A DNA stretch of 60,075 nt from Streptomyces olindensis (GCA_000696115.1 JJOH01000032.1:1-60075), one strand, 5' to 3'; numbered from the stretch's first letter, positions 42,805-51,587 are shown. The notes: generated by a model from the letters alone, not told the origin. A program made the numbers and translations.

Positions 42805-44670
42805 ATGAGCAACGACGGGGGCGGGCTGGGCGCCCAGGGCCGGCTGGTCGGCGGGCGGTACCGGCTGATCGAGCGCATCGGCTCCGGCGGGATGGGCACC
42901 GTCTGGCGGGCCCGTGACGAGCTCGTCCAGCGCGAAGTCGCCGTCAAACAGCCCCGGTTGCCCGGGGAACCGGAGGGCGAGAACCACCGGAGGGCCGCCC
43001 ACCGCCTCCACCGCGAGGCCCGCGCCGCCGCCCGCGTCGACCATCCCTCGGCCGTCACCATCCACGACGTGGTCGTCGAGGCGGAGCGGCCGGACGACCG
43101 CCCGCGGCCCACGGGCCCCGACGAACTCGACGCGGCCGAGGCGCTCGACGGACTCCCCTGGATCGTCATGGAGCTGGTCCGGGGCGAGTCCCTGCACGAG
43201 ACGCTCCGGCGCGGCCCCGTCGAGGTGCCCGAAGCCGCCCGTATCGGCCTCGCGGTCCTCGGCGCCCTGCGCGCCGCGCACTCCGTCGGCATCGTGCACC
43301 GGGACGTCAAGCCCGCCAACGTGCTGCTGGGCCCGCACCGGCGCGTCGTCCTCACCGACTTCGGCATCGCCCATGTGCAGGGCGAGGACTCCCTGACGGC
43401 CAGTGGGGAGTCCGTCGGCTCGCTGGAGTTCGTCGCCCCCGAGCGGGTGTCCGGCCGGATCGCCGGGCCCGCCTCCGACCTGTGGTCCCTGGGCGTCCTG
43501 CTGTACGCCGCCGTGGAGGGCGCGTCCCCGTTCCGCCGGACCACGCCGGAGGCCACGCTCGCCGCGATCCTCGCCGCCGAGCCGCCCGAACCGGAGCAGG
43601 CCGGACCGCTCGGGCCGCTGATCGTACGGCTGCTGGCGCGGGACCCCGAACAGCGGCCGGACGCCGAGGAGGTCGCGAAGGCGCTGGAGGCCGTGACGGG
43701 GCGGCGGTCGGAGACGGAGCGGGAGCCGGGGCGGCGGCCCGTGACGGAGCCGGTGCCGGGGCGGCGGCCGGAGACGGAGTCGGTGACGGGGCGTTGGCCC
43801 GTGACGGAGTCGGTGACGGGGCGGCGGTCGGAGACGGAGTCGGTGACGGGGCGTTGGCCCGTGACGGAGCCGGTGCCGGGGCGGCGGCCGGAGACGGAGT
43901 CGGTGACGGGGCGTTGGCCCGAGACCGAGCCGGTGCCGGAGTGGCGTTCCGTGACCGAGCCGGTGCCGGAGCGGGTCCAGGAGGCCGAGGACATACCGGA
44001 GTCGGCGGAGGACACCGGCACGCCGCGACTCGCGGACGGAACGACGGCACAGGCGAAGCACCACCACCTCCTCCGCCCCGGCCCCCTCGCCCTGCTGAGC
44101 GCCCTGCTCGTCGGTGGCCTCGGGACGGCCACCCACCTCGCCGACACCAGCAGCGCGGACACCACCGAACACCCCGCCGGCACCACGCCGGCCCCCACCG
44201 CCCCCGGCCCCGGCGGCCCGTGGACCGCGCACCGCGAGCCGGACCTGTCGGCGGTGCTCCACCTCCCCGCCGACTACCGTCGGCTCGCCGAAGCCGGCAG
44301 CGCGACCGACCAGCCCCGCATGGCCCTCTACGGCGACGCGCGGGGCGGCACCGTCCAGGTCCGCCTCCTCCTCTGGGACCGGGCCCCGGGCTCCCCGATG
44401 GACGAGGCCCGGAAGGCGCACGCCACCTGGGGCGAGAAGGCCCGCACGCAGTACACCCGCACCAGCGTCCAGGCCTACGACGCCGCCATCGCCGACACCA
44501 CCTACCAGCAGGACGAGGACACCCGGCGGGTCATGCAGGTCATGATCCGCACCGACGACGACCGCATGTACGAACTGCGCGTCGACATGCCCAAGGGCAC
44601 GCCGGAGGAGCAGGAGGGCACCTCGCTGTTCCAGGGCGCCCGGGACCGCCTCGGAATCGTCGAAGGCTGA
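42805..44670 (+). CDS. Membrane Ser/Thr protein kinase 6 of the array with ten-residue repeats
   Basis: 621 residues. The kinase domain (about 16-290) has GSGGMGTVW, Lys48, HRDVKPAN Asp167, DFG Asp185 and APE at 211-213, with an extra charged insert (91-114) before the hinge. Residues 297-396 are ten copies of a ten-residue repeat of the form VTGRRPETES / VTGRWPVTEP, the last two degenerate. These are charged Thr-rich juxtamembrane repeats, attractive as autophosphorylation sites. A membrane segment (about 424-443) and an external domain (WTAHREPDLSAVLHLPADYRRL) follow, related to kinase 5. I recall only five kinases in the S. coelicolor cluster, so this could be a lineage-specific extra. Confidence 0.93.
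   Translation: MSNDGGGLGAQGRLVGGRYRLIERIGSGGMGTVWRARDELVQREVAVKQPRLPGEPEGENHRRAAHRLHREARAAARVDHPSAVTIHDVVVEAERPDDRPRPTGPDELDAAEALDGLPWIVMELVRGESLHETLRRGPVEVPEAARIGLAVLGALRAAHSVGIVHRDVKPANVLLGPHRRVVLTDFGIAHVQGEDSLTASGESVGSLEFVAPERVSGRIAGPASDLWSLGVLLYAAVEGASPFRRTTPEATLAAILAAEPPEPEQAGPLGPLIVRLLARDPEQRPDAEEVAKALEAVTGRRSETEREPGRRPVTEPVPGRRPETESVTGRWPVTESVTGRRSETESVTGRWPVTEPVPGRRPETESVTGRWPETEPVPEWRSVTEPVPERVQEAEDIPESAEDTGTPRLADGTTAQAKHHHLLRPGPLALLSALLVGGLGTATHLADTSSADTTEHPAGTTPAPTAPGPGGPWTAHREPDLSAVLHLPADYRRLAEAGSATDQPRMALYGDARGGTVQVRLLLWDRAPGSPMDEARKAHATWGEKARTQYTRTSVQAYDAAIADTTYQQDEDTRRVMQVMIRTDDDRMYELRVDMPKGTPEEQEGTSLFQGARDRLGIVEG
43693..43992 (+). repeat. 30-bp coding tandem repeats in kinase 6
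   Basis: Ten in-frame 30-bp units encode the repeated decapeptide described for kinase 6. Units alternate between GTGACGGGGCG and GTGCCGGGGCG openings. The DNA identity of units 2-8 is high enough that copy number may vary between strains. Confidence 0.85.
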
Positions 44671-44807
44671 ATCACACCGGCCTGTCACCGCCCCACGCCC
44701 TGATCAGCACGTTTGTTGCCAGCAGCCACTGGCGTCGTGTGTGCAGTCAGTGAAGCCGTATTACCGACGGGTACCCAAAGGCTCCGCCGCGGCATACCCT
44801 GCGCCTC

Positions 44808-46445
44808 ATGACGGACGCGCAGGCCGCCGAGAAGACGGCAGAGACCGGCACGGCACAGACCGGTACGAACCCCCTCGCCCCCGCCCCGGAGGGCGCCCGC
44901 ACCGCCGCCGACGTGGTGACGCCCGAGCTGGTCGCCCAGCTCACCAAGGGCGTGGTGGGCTCCGGTCGTACCGCCAATCACACGCCGTTCACCGGTGAGA
45001 AGCTGGCCGACCTCCCCGAGTCGACGCCCGAGGACGTGGCGAGGGCCTTCGAACTGGCCCGCGCCGCCCAGGCCGTGTGGGCGCAGACCCCGGTGCGGCA
45101 GCGCGCCGCCGTCCTGCTCCGCTTCCACGACCTGGTGCTGGAGCGCCAGGCCGAGGTGCTCGACCTGATCCAGCTGGAGACCGGCAAGGCCCGTCTGCAC
45201 GCCCACGAGGAGGTCCAGGCCGTCACGGTCGCCGCCCGGCACTACGGACGCAGGGCCTCCGCCTACCTCCGGCCGAAGCGGCACGCCGGTGCCATGCCCA
45301 CCCTCACGAAGGTCACCGAACTGCGCCACCCCCGTGGCGTGGTCGGCCAGATAGCCCCCTGGAACTACCCCTTGGAGCTGTCGGTCGGCGACGCGCTCCC
45401 CGCGTTCGTCGCGGGCAACGCGGTCGTCATGAAGCCCGACACGGAGACCTGCCTGACCGCCCTCTGGGCCCGTGACCTGCTGATCGAGGCCGGCCTGCCC
45501 GCCGACGTCTTCCAGGTCGTGCTCGGCGAGGGCCCGGTCGTCGGCCCCGAGGTCGTCCGGCACGCCGACTACGTCTCCTTCACCGGCTCCACCCGCACCG
45601 GCCGCGAGGTCGCCCAGGGCGCCGCCGCCCGGCTGGTCGGCGTCTCCCTCGAACTCGGCGGCAAGAACGCCATGCTGGTGCTGGAGGACGCCGACATCGA
45701 GAAGGCCGCGGCCGGAGCCGTGCGCGCCTGCTTCTCCTCCGCCGGCCAACTCTGCATCTCCATCGAGCGGCTCTACGTCCACGAGTCGATCGCGGACGCC
45801 TTCCTGCAGCGCTTCGCCGCCCGCACCAAGGCGATGCGCCTCGGCAGGTCCCTGGCGTACGGCGCCGACATGGGCTCCCTGGTCGGCGAACGCCAACTGG
45901 AGACCGTGACCCGGCACGTGGAGGAGGCCGTCGCCAAGGGAGCGACAGTCGTCGCGGGCGGTGTGGCACGCCCGGACATCGGCCCGTACTTCTTCGAGCC
46001 CACGATCCTCGACGGCGTCGCCACGGACATGTCCGTCTGCACGGAGGAGACCTTCGGCCCGGTCGTCTCCGTCTACCGCTTCAAGAGCGAGGACGAGGCC
46101 ATCGAGCGCGCCAACGCCACGGCGTACGGCCTGAACTCCTCGGTCTGGACGAAGGACGCCAGGCGCGGCCATGAGGTCGCCGCCCGCCTGCGCACCGGCA
46201 CGGTCAACATCAACGAGGGCTACGCCCCCGCGTACGGCAGCGCCCAGTCGCCCATGGGCGGCATGAAGGACTCCGGCCTCGGCCGCCGCCACGGCTCCGA
46301 GGGCATCCTCAAGTACACCGAGGCCCAGACGGTCGCCCACCAGCGGGTCCTTCCGATGGCCCCCTCCCTGGGCATGGACGACGAGAAGTACGCCCGGTTC
46401 ATGAGCAGGAGCCTCCGCCTGATGAAGGCGTTCGGGTTCCGGTAG
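44808..46445 (+). CDS. Succinate-semialdehyde-type NADP+ aldehyde dehydrogenase
   Basis: 545 residues. It belongs to the aldehyde dehydrogenase superfamily, closest in motif to actinobacterial GabD2-type succinic semialdehyde dehydrogenases. PWNYPLELSVGDALPAFVAGNAVVMKPDTET is the cofactor region. Glu282 (LELGGKN) and catalytic Cys316 (SSAGQLCISIER) are present, and EETFGPVVSVYRF and GGMKDSGLGRRHG complete the family pattern. It would oxidise succinate semialdehyde or a similar aldehyde to the acid. A long Ala/Thr-rich start of about 30 residues precedes the domain. The GMC oxidoreductase gene starts 50 bp downstream on the same strand, so the alcohol-to-aldehyde-to-acid order suggests a shared oxidation route. 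Confidence 0.9.
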   Translation: MTDAQAAEKTAETGTAQTGTNPLAPAPEGARTAADVVTPELVAQLTKGVVGSGRTANHTPFTGEKLADLPESTPEDVARAFELARAAQAVWAQTPVRQRAAVLLRFHDLVLERQAEVLDLIQLETGKARLHAHEEVQAVTVAARHYGRRASAYLRPKRHAGAMPTLTKVTELRHPRGVVGQIAPWNYPLELSVGDALPAFVAGNAVVMKPDTETCLTALWARDLLIEAGLPADVFQVVLGEGPVVGPEVVRHADYVSFTGSTRTGREVAQGAAARLVGVSLELGGKNAMLVLEDADIEKAAAGAVRACFSSAGQLCISIERLYVHESIADAFLQRFAARTKAMRLGRSLAYGADMGSLVGERQLETVTRHVEEAVAKGATVVAGGVARPDIGPYFFEPTILDGVATDMSVCTEETFGPVVSVYRFKSEDEAIERANATAYGLNSSVWTKDARRGHEVAARLRTGTVNINEGYAPAYGSAQSPMGGMKDSGLGRRHGSEGILKYTEAQTVAHQRVLPMAPSLGMDDEKYARFMSRSLRLMKAFGFR

Positions 46446-46495
46446 ACGCCCTTCCTCCACCACCGGCCCGCACGGACACTCGACGAGGAGAACAC

Positions 46496-48283
46496 GTGCC
46501 TCAGGACGCTTACGACTACGACGTCATCGTCGTGGGTTCCGGCTTCGGCGGCTCCGTGACCGCCCTGCGCCTCACGGAGAAGGGCTACAAGGTAGGCGTC
46601 CTCGAAGCCGGCCGCCGCTTCACCCGCGAGACCCTCCCCAGGAACTCCTGGGACCTCAAGAACTACCTCTGGGCTCCGAAACTCGGCATGTACGGCATCC
46701 AGCGCATCCACCTGCTGGGCAACGTCATGGTCCTGGCGGGCGCGGGCGTCGGCGGCGGCTCCCTCAACTACGCCAACACCCTCTACGTCCCGCCGAAACC
46801 GTTCTTCGAGGACCCGCAGTGGCGTGACATCACGGACTGGCAGGAGGAGCTGAAGCCGTACTACGACCAGGCCCGGCGCATGCTCGGCGTACGGCTCAAC
46901 CCGACCATGACCCCGTCCGACGTCCATCTGAAGGCGGCCGCCGAGCGGATGGGCTGCGGCGACTCCTTCCACCTCGCGCCCGTCGGCGTCTTCTTCGGCG
47001 ACGGCGAGGACGCCGACGGCACGGTGAAGGCCGAGCCGGGACAGGAGGTGCCCGACCCGTACTTCGGCGGGGCGGGACCGGCCCGCAGGGCCTGCGCGGA
47101 GTGCGGCGAGTGCATGACCGGCTGCCGCCACGGCGCGAAGAACACCCTCAACGAGAACTACCTGTACCTCGCCGAGAAGGCCGGCGCGGTCGTCCACCCC
47201 CTGACGACGGTCGTCTCGGTCACCGACGACTCGCGCGGCGGGTACGCGGTCGCCACCCTCCCCACCGACGACCGCCGCAAGGGCAAGGGCCGCACCTACA
47301 CGGCCCGCCGGGTCGTCCTGGCCGCCGGCACCTACGGCACCCAGACCCTGCTGCACCGCATGAAGGCGGGCGGCCAGCTGCCGTACATCTCGGACCGGCT
47401 GGGCGAGCTGACCCGCACCAACTCCGAGGCCCTGGTCGGCGCCCAGACCGACGACCGGCGCTACCGCAAGGCCCACGGCGCGCCGAAGGTCGACTTCACG
47501 CGGGGCGTGGCCATCACGTCCTCCATCCACCCCGACGCCAGCACCCACATCGAGCCGGTCCGCTACGGCAAGGGCTCCAACTCGATGGGCGGCCTGTCCA
47601 TCCTCCAGGTCCCCTACGCCGGGACGAACTCGGGCACCTCACGGGTCCTGGGCTTCCTCGCCCACGCGGCGAAACACCCCTGGCTGGTGCTGCGCTCCCT
47701 GTCCAACCGCCGCTGGTCGGAGCGGACCATCATCGGCCTGGTGATGCAGTCGCTGGACAACTCCCTGACGACGTACCTGAAGCCGTCGGGTGCCGGCCGC
47801 GGCCTGCTCACCGCCCGCCAGGGCCACGGCGCCCCCAACCCGAAGCAGATCAAGGCCGCCACGGAGAGCGCGTCGGCGCTGGCCGCCGAGATCAACGGCT
47901 TCGCCGGCTCCAACGTCGGTGAACTGATGGGTACCCCGCTCACGGCCCACTTCCTCGGCGGCTGCCCGATCGGCTCCTCCCGCGAGACCGGCGTGATCGA
48001 TCCGTACCACCGCCTCTACGGCCACCCCGGCATCTCGGTCGTCGACGGCGCCGCGGTCTCCGCCAACCTGGGCGTCAACCCGTCCCTGACCATCACGGCC
48101 CAGGCCGAACGGGCGATGTCGTACTGGCCCAACAAGGGCGAGCCCGACCCGCGGCCGAAGCAGGGCGCCGCCTACGAGCGTCTGCAGCCGGTCGAGCCGA
48201 AGTCCCCGGCGGTCCCGGCGGAGGCGTTCGGCGCGCTGCGGCTGCCGTTCCTGGGCCTGCCGTCGGTGCCGCCGAAGAACTGA
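46496..48283 (+). CDS. GMC-family oxidoreductase with a four-cysteine cluster motif (ChoD-like)
   Basis: 595 residues from GTG 46496 behind GAGGAG. The FAD-binding loop YDVIVVGSGFGGSVTALRL, AGAGVGGGSLNYANTLYVP and the C-terminal HFLGGCPIGSSRETGVIDPYHRLYGHPGISVVDGAAVSANLGVNPSLTITA are typical of the GMC group that includes mycobacterial ChoD-like proteins. It would oxidise an alcohol or sterol-like substrate. Cys200, Cys203, Cys206 and Cys210 form a ferredoxin-like C-x2-C-x2-C-x3-C motif that could bind a [4Fe-4S] cluster. No signal peptide is present. Operon with the aldehyde dehydrogenase is likely. Confidence 0.88.
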   Translation: MPQDAYDYDVIVVGSGFGGSVTALRLTEKGYKVGVLEAGRRFTRETLPRNSWDLKNYLWAPKLGMYGIQRIHLLGNVMVLAGAGVGGGSLNYANTLYVPPKPFFEDPQWRDITDWQEELKPYYDQARRMLGVRLNPTMTPSDVHLKAAAERMGCGDSFHLAPVGVFFGDGEDADGTVKAEPGQEVPDPYFGGAGPARRACAECGECMTGCRHGAKNTLNENYLYLAEKAGAVVHPLTTVVSVTDDSRGGYAVATLPTDDRRKGKGRTYTARRVVLAAGTYGTQTLLHRMKAGGQLPYISDRLGELTRTNSEALVGAQTDDRRYRKAHGAPKVDFTRGVAITSSIHPDASTHIEPVRYGKGSNSMGGLSILQVPYAGTNSGTSRVLGFLAHAAKHPWLVLRSLSNRRWSERTIIGLVMQSLDNSLTTYLKPSGAGRGLLTARQGHGAPNPKQIKAATESASALAAEINGFAGSNVGELMGTPLTAHFLGGCPIGSSRETGVIDPYHRLYGHPGISVVDGAAVSANLGVNPSLTITAQAERAMSYWPNKGEPDPRPKQGAAYERLQPVEPKSPAVPAEAFGALRLPFLGLPSVPPKN

Positions 48284-48327
48284 CCGGCGGCGGACGGCGG
48301 AAGCCGAGGAACTGACCGTCGGCGGAC

Positions 48328-48378
48328 AGCAGAAGAGGGACCTGCACCCCCCTCCGAGCGCAGGTCCCTCTTCTGCTT
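48328..48378. terminator. Bidirectional terminator between GMC and sortase-substrate genes
   Basis: AGCAGAAGAGGGACCTGC pairs with GCAGGTCCCTCTTCTGCT, an 18-bp stem with a 14-base loop. It lies in the 124-bp gap between convergent stops at 48283 and 48408. Both strands have short T-rich ends. Confidence 0.85.
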
Positions 48379-48407
48379 GGCGTCGCCCCTTGCGGGGGCG
48401 CTGCGTC

Positions 48408-49388
48408 TTACGCCTCCGCGCCGGCCTTGCGGCGACGCACCACGAAGATCGCGCCGGCACCGGCGACGACCGCGGCACCGCCGACGAGGCTGATCATCGG
48501 CAGGGCGGAGCTGGAGCCGGTCTCGGCGAGGCTGCCGGTGACCTCCGGCGTGTTGCCGCTCGGCTTCTCGTCGGTGACGGGCGCCTTGCCGCCTTCCTGC
48601 GGCTTGGTGCCGTCGGTGTCCGTGCCGGCGGCGACGATCTGGAACTTGTACGACACGTCGCCGAAGCCGGTGCACTCGGCGTCGTTGTCGCCGTAGATCG
48701 TCGCGCCGAGCGAGAAGCCGGCGCCGACCGGGGCGGACTTGCTGACGTTGAGGCGCAGCGGAATGTTGACCTCGTAGTCGGGCTTCAGCTCGTCGGTGTA
48801 ACCGACGTAGCCGACCGCGTAGCCACCCTCGTTGAGGTCGACCCAGATCTTGTCCTGGGGGTCCCAGGCCTGGAGCTGGACCTGCTTGCTGGAGAACAGC
48901 TCCTCGCCGTTCTTGTCGGGGGAGGCCCCGGCGAAGAAGTCGAGGTCGTTCAGCGTCGAGTCGGAGTTGTTGAGCACGTTCAGCGAGAACTTGTGCCAGC
49001 CGCTGCCCGCCGCGATCTTGCCGGGCAGACCGGAGATGCTGACGTCGACCTTGGTGTCCTCACAGATCGAGGGCTCGGGGTCCGGGGACTCCGACTCCTC
49101 GGGCTCCGACGCGGAGGGCGACGGGGAGGACTCGGTCGCGGACGCGCTCGGCGAGGGAGACGTCTCGGGAGCGGACTCGCTCGCGGACGCGCTCGGCGAC
49201 GGCGACGTCTCCGGAGCGGACTCGCTCACCGACGGCGAGGGAGACGTCTCGGGAGCGGACTCGCTCACCGACGCGCTCGGCGTGGGCGTCGTTTCGTCGG
49301 TCGCGTACGCGGCCGGTGCCGCGAGCAGTGCCACCGGGGCTATGACCGCCGTGGCGGCCGCTGCTGCCATGGCGCGGCGAAGCTTCAT
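48408..49388 (-). CDS. LAETG-type sortase substrate with Ser/Pro/Glu repeats
   Basis: 326 residues. A Sec signal peptide (about 1-30, ending AAYATDE) is followed by about 80 residues of SESAPETSPSPSAS repeats, a stalk that would hold the protein away from the peptidoglycan. Residues 108-255 form an Ig-like or beta-rich domain (VDVSISGLPGKIAAGSGWHKFSLNVLNNSDSTLNDLDFF) of unknown ligand. The wall-anchoring signal is LAETG at 287-291, followed by a hydrophobic segment and RRRKAGAEA. LAxTG is the motif used by class E sortases of Streptomyces, which also anchor long chaplins. It may be a wall-surface adhesin or coat protein. Confidence 0.9.
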   Translation of the reverse strand: MKLRRAMAAAAATAVIAPVALLAAPAAYATDETTPTPSASVSESAPETSPSPSVSESAPETSPSPSASASESAPETSPSPSASATESSPSPSASEPEESESPDPEPSICEDTKVDVSISGLPGKIAAGSGWHKFSLNVLNNSDSTLNDLDFFAGASPDKNGEELFSSKQVQLQAWDPQDKIWVDLNEGGYAVGYVGYTDELKPDYEVNIPLRLNVSKSAPVGAGFSLGATIYGDNDAECTGFGDVSYKFQIVAAGTDTDGTKPQEGGKAPVTDEKPSGNTPEVTGSLAETGSSSALPMISLVGGAAVVAGAGAIFVVRRRKAGAEA

Positions 49389-49602
49389 GAAGACCTCGGA
49401 AAGTCCGGCGTACCGCGGGGTGCGGTACGAACGTTGGGGGAGGCCTCCGCGTGTGGGGCGCGGGTGTGGCCCTTGGTTCGCGAGGTTTGATCCGTGAAAC
49501 CTGTGAATGGTTGCGCTGACATTCACAGAATTCTTATGTGGGCTGAGTCACACTCAAGACCTTCTTGTGAAGGCGCTTGCCACCGGCTTAGATCTGGACC
49601 CC

Positions 49603-50745
49603 GTGTCTGAAAAGCCGTCCGACGATCAGCCGTCGGCCTCGCAGATCCCCGACGACGTCTGGGAGCAGTTCACCCGCGACACCGAGCGCGACATCCGTTC
49701 TTCCGCCCCGAAGGAGCCGTCCGCGCGGGCGCGCATGGTGACCGAGCGGATGCGCGGGCAGCAGGCCCGGGGCGAGGTGCCTCACGGGTGGCGTACCGGC
49801 CCCGCCTGGCAGGAGATCAACGGCCGTGCGGCCCGGCGGCGCAAGCTGTGGACGGCCCTCGGTGTGACCGTCGCCGTCGCCGTGGCGGTGGTGGCCCTGA
49901 AGCCGTCGCTGCTGCCCGGCGACCCTTTCGGCACCGGGGAGTCCCAGGCCGCCGAGGCCTCGCCCCTGCCCGCCGAGACCACGGCGCCGACCGCCCCGCC
50001 CGCGGGGCCGGACCCCGAGACCCCCACCCTGGACGAGCCGTTCGCGGGTTCCCCAGCCCTGCGCTGGGCCGACGGCGAGGCCGGCATCGTCCTGCCCGCG
50101 GCGAAGGCCGTCGGCTCGGTCCCCGCGGACCGCGTGGAACAGGCGCTGAAGCTGACGAAGAAGCTGCTGGTCGGCGCCAACCTCGACCCGAAGACGGTGC
50201 GGGGCGGACGCCCCGGGCCCGCGCTGGCCGTGCTCGACCCCAAGCAGCCGAAGCTCCTCGACGAACTCGACACCGCCCTGCGTTCCCCGAGCCGCGAGCA
50301 CGACCCGGTGACGCTGTTCAGCCGCTTCGACCCCGACGAGGTGCGACCCGTCGGCGACGTGATCAAGACGCGCGGGCGCATGACGTTCGAGAAGGGAACG
50401 CACGGGGGTGTGGCGGTGCGCGCCGACTACACCTTCGTCTACCCCGTCGTGCGGGCGGACGGCCCCACCGAGGTCACCCGCACCATCGTGCGCCGGGTCG
50501 TCGAGGTCGAACTCGCCGACCCGGCGCGGTACCAGGTCACCCAGGGCCGACTGCTGCTCCTGGAGTACGACCAGGAGATCGGCAACTCGTCCTGCTTCGT
50601 CTACGACGGTTACCTGCACCCGGAGTTCTCGTCGCGCACCCCGACGGGCGCGGACCCGAGCGGTCCGGCGACGGACCCGTACGACCGGAGCAAGGACATC
50701 GACGACGGCGACGACGGCGACTGCGGGAGGGTGACCCGCACCTGA
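49603..50745 (+). CDS. Membrane-anchored protein of unknown function
   Basis: 380 residues from GTG 49603 (VSEKPSDDQ); longer openings start in sequence that looks like promoter region. A cytoplasmic N-terminus of about 88 residues (PDDVWEQFTRDTERDIRSSAPKEPSARARMVTERMR) is followed by RRRK and one membrane segment (about 91-108), a Pro/Thr linker and an external domain (about 150-345). The external part has ALRWADGEAGIVLPAAKAVGSV and a long beta-rich segment YTFVYPVVRADGPTEVTRTIVRRVVEVELADP. This resembles anti-sigma-like or secreted sensor layouts, but no known domain is identified. It is divergent from the sortase substrate. Confidence 0.75.
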   Translation: MSEKPSDDQPSASQIPDDVWEQFTRDTERDIRSSAPKEPSARARMVTERMRGQQARGEVPHGWRTGPAWQEINGRAARRRKLWTALGVTVAVAVAVVALKPSLLPGDPFGTGESQAAEASPLPAETTAPTAPPAGPDPETPTLDEPFAGSPALRWADGEAGIVLPAAKAVGSVPADRVEQALKLTKKLLVGANLDPKTVRGGRPGPALAVLDPKQPKLLDELDTALRSPSREHDPVTLFSRFDPDEVRPVGDVIKTRGRMTFEKGTHGGVAVRADYTFVYPVVRADGPTEVTRTIVRRVVEVELADPARYQVTQGRLLLLEYDQEIGNSSCFVYDGYLHPEFSSRTPTGADPSGPATDPYDRSKDIDDGDDGDCGRVTRT

Positions 50746-50748
50746 GCA

Positions 50749-50800
50749 AGCGAAGGGCTCGGTGAGCAGAGCGAGGGGCTCGGTGAGCAGAGCGAAGGGC
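50749..50800 (+). repeat. 21-bp tandem repeat
   Basis: Two full 21-bp units (50749-50769 and 50770-50790), differing at one base, begin AGCGAAGGGCTC and AGCGAGGGGCTC. A third partial unit (AGCGAAGGGC) runs into the terminator hairpin. Slippage at the 3' end of the preceding gene is the simplest origin. Confidence 0.8.
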
Positions 50801-50832
50801 CCCGCGGGGTGGAGCCGCGGGGCCCTTCTTCT
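50794..50832 (+). terminator. Terminator after the membrane-anchored protein gene
   Basis: AAGGGCCCCGCGG pairs with CCGCGGGGCCCTT around a GGTGGAG loop, and TCTT follows. It lies 50 bases after the stop at 50745. Confidence 0.8.
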
Positions 50833-51305
50833 CGTCAGCACCGACGTCAGGGCAGCGCCGGTGCCTGGAAGCGGCGCCGGGGGGTTGCGCCGCTGGTCTC
50901 GACCTCTGGCAGTCGGGCAATGCGGGTGCCCGCCGAGGGACTTGGGCTGTGTACGCATCGTGCTGGATGAACGCGGCGCCCGCAACCGTTTGACCCAGCC
51001 TTGTGCATTTTTGCAAGGTCCGCCGGTCGGCCCCGGGCGTACCCGGAGCCGACCGTTCTCTTGGGTGACCGGGCTGCTGTCCCCTGCCGTCCGGTCACAT
51101 CCCTGGAGCGAGGTCCCACGACGCACGGCACGATCCGTACGTCTCATCGCTCCAGTGAGCCACGCGTGGTTCTCTCGGCCCGCGCCTGGCTGGCACGGAC
51201 ACCGGGACCAGCGAGGCGGCCCGGGGGGGGGCGGTCACGCGCCGTACAGGTGAGGGCGGTACGGAGGTGTGTCCCGCGAACGCGGATTCCCCGGGCGGCG
51301 CGCGG
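50833..51305. other. Long intergenic stretch before the chorismate mutase stop
   Basis: These 473 bases contain no gene that I can support on either strand. CCTTGTGCATTTTTGCAAGG at 50999-51018 is an AT-rich inverted repeat, with TTGACC just upstream at 50989-50994 that could be a promoter element. A run of nine G lies at 51223-51231. No tRNA or small RNA is recognised, but a regulatory RNA reading rightward from the TTGACC is possible. Confidence 0.4.
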
Positions 51306-51587
51306 TCAGATCTTGCCGCGGCACAGCTCCAGCAGCGTCATCGCCAGCGCCGTGCCCGGCTTGCCCAGCGCCTCCCTGTAGCGGCCGAGCACCTCCATCT
51401 CGCGGGAGAGGTTCACGCGCCGGCCGCCGGAGGCGATCCGGGCCTCCTGGATGACGGCGGAGACGGCCACCCGTTCCTGGATCAGGCCGATGATCCGGTC
51501 GTCGAGCGCGTCGATCCGCTCGCGCGCGCCGGTGATCACGTCGGCGGCCTCGGGGGTACGGGCGCCGGTCACGTCGATGGCGGTCAT
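51306..51587 (-). CDS. AroQ-type chorismate mutase
   Basis: 93 residues from the ATG at 51587 behind GGAG. It converts chorismate to prephenate, the first step to Phe and Tyr. The all-helical AroQ fold is recognisable: ARERIDALDDRIIGLIQERVAVSAVIQEARIASGGRRVNLSREMEVLGRYREALGKPG, with the N-terminal Arg in helix 1, Arg/Lys in the middle and a conserved C-terminal LLELCRG. There is no signal peptide, so it is cytosolic. Upstream a leaderless short peptide frame and a 15-bp hairpin lie between promoter and gene, suggesting control by transcription attenuation. It is divergent from guaA. Confidence 0.88.
   Translation of the reverse strand: MTAIDVTGARTPEAADVITGARERIDALDDRIIGLIQERVAVSAVIQEARIASGGRRVNLSREMEVLGRYREALGKPGTALAMTLLELCRGKI

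Noticed and set aside
51223..51231. Run of nine G residues as a phase-variable tract
   Set aside because: It is intergenic, far from any start codon, and could be a sequencing or assembly artefact. Nothing suggests switching.
50762..51253. A 163-codon frame in the spacer before chorismate mutase
   Set aside because: It starts inside the tandem repeat, runs through the terminator and shows no domain or Streptomyces-like protein composition.
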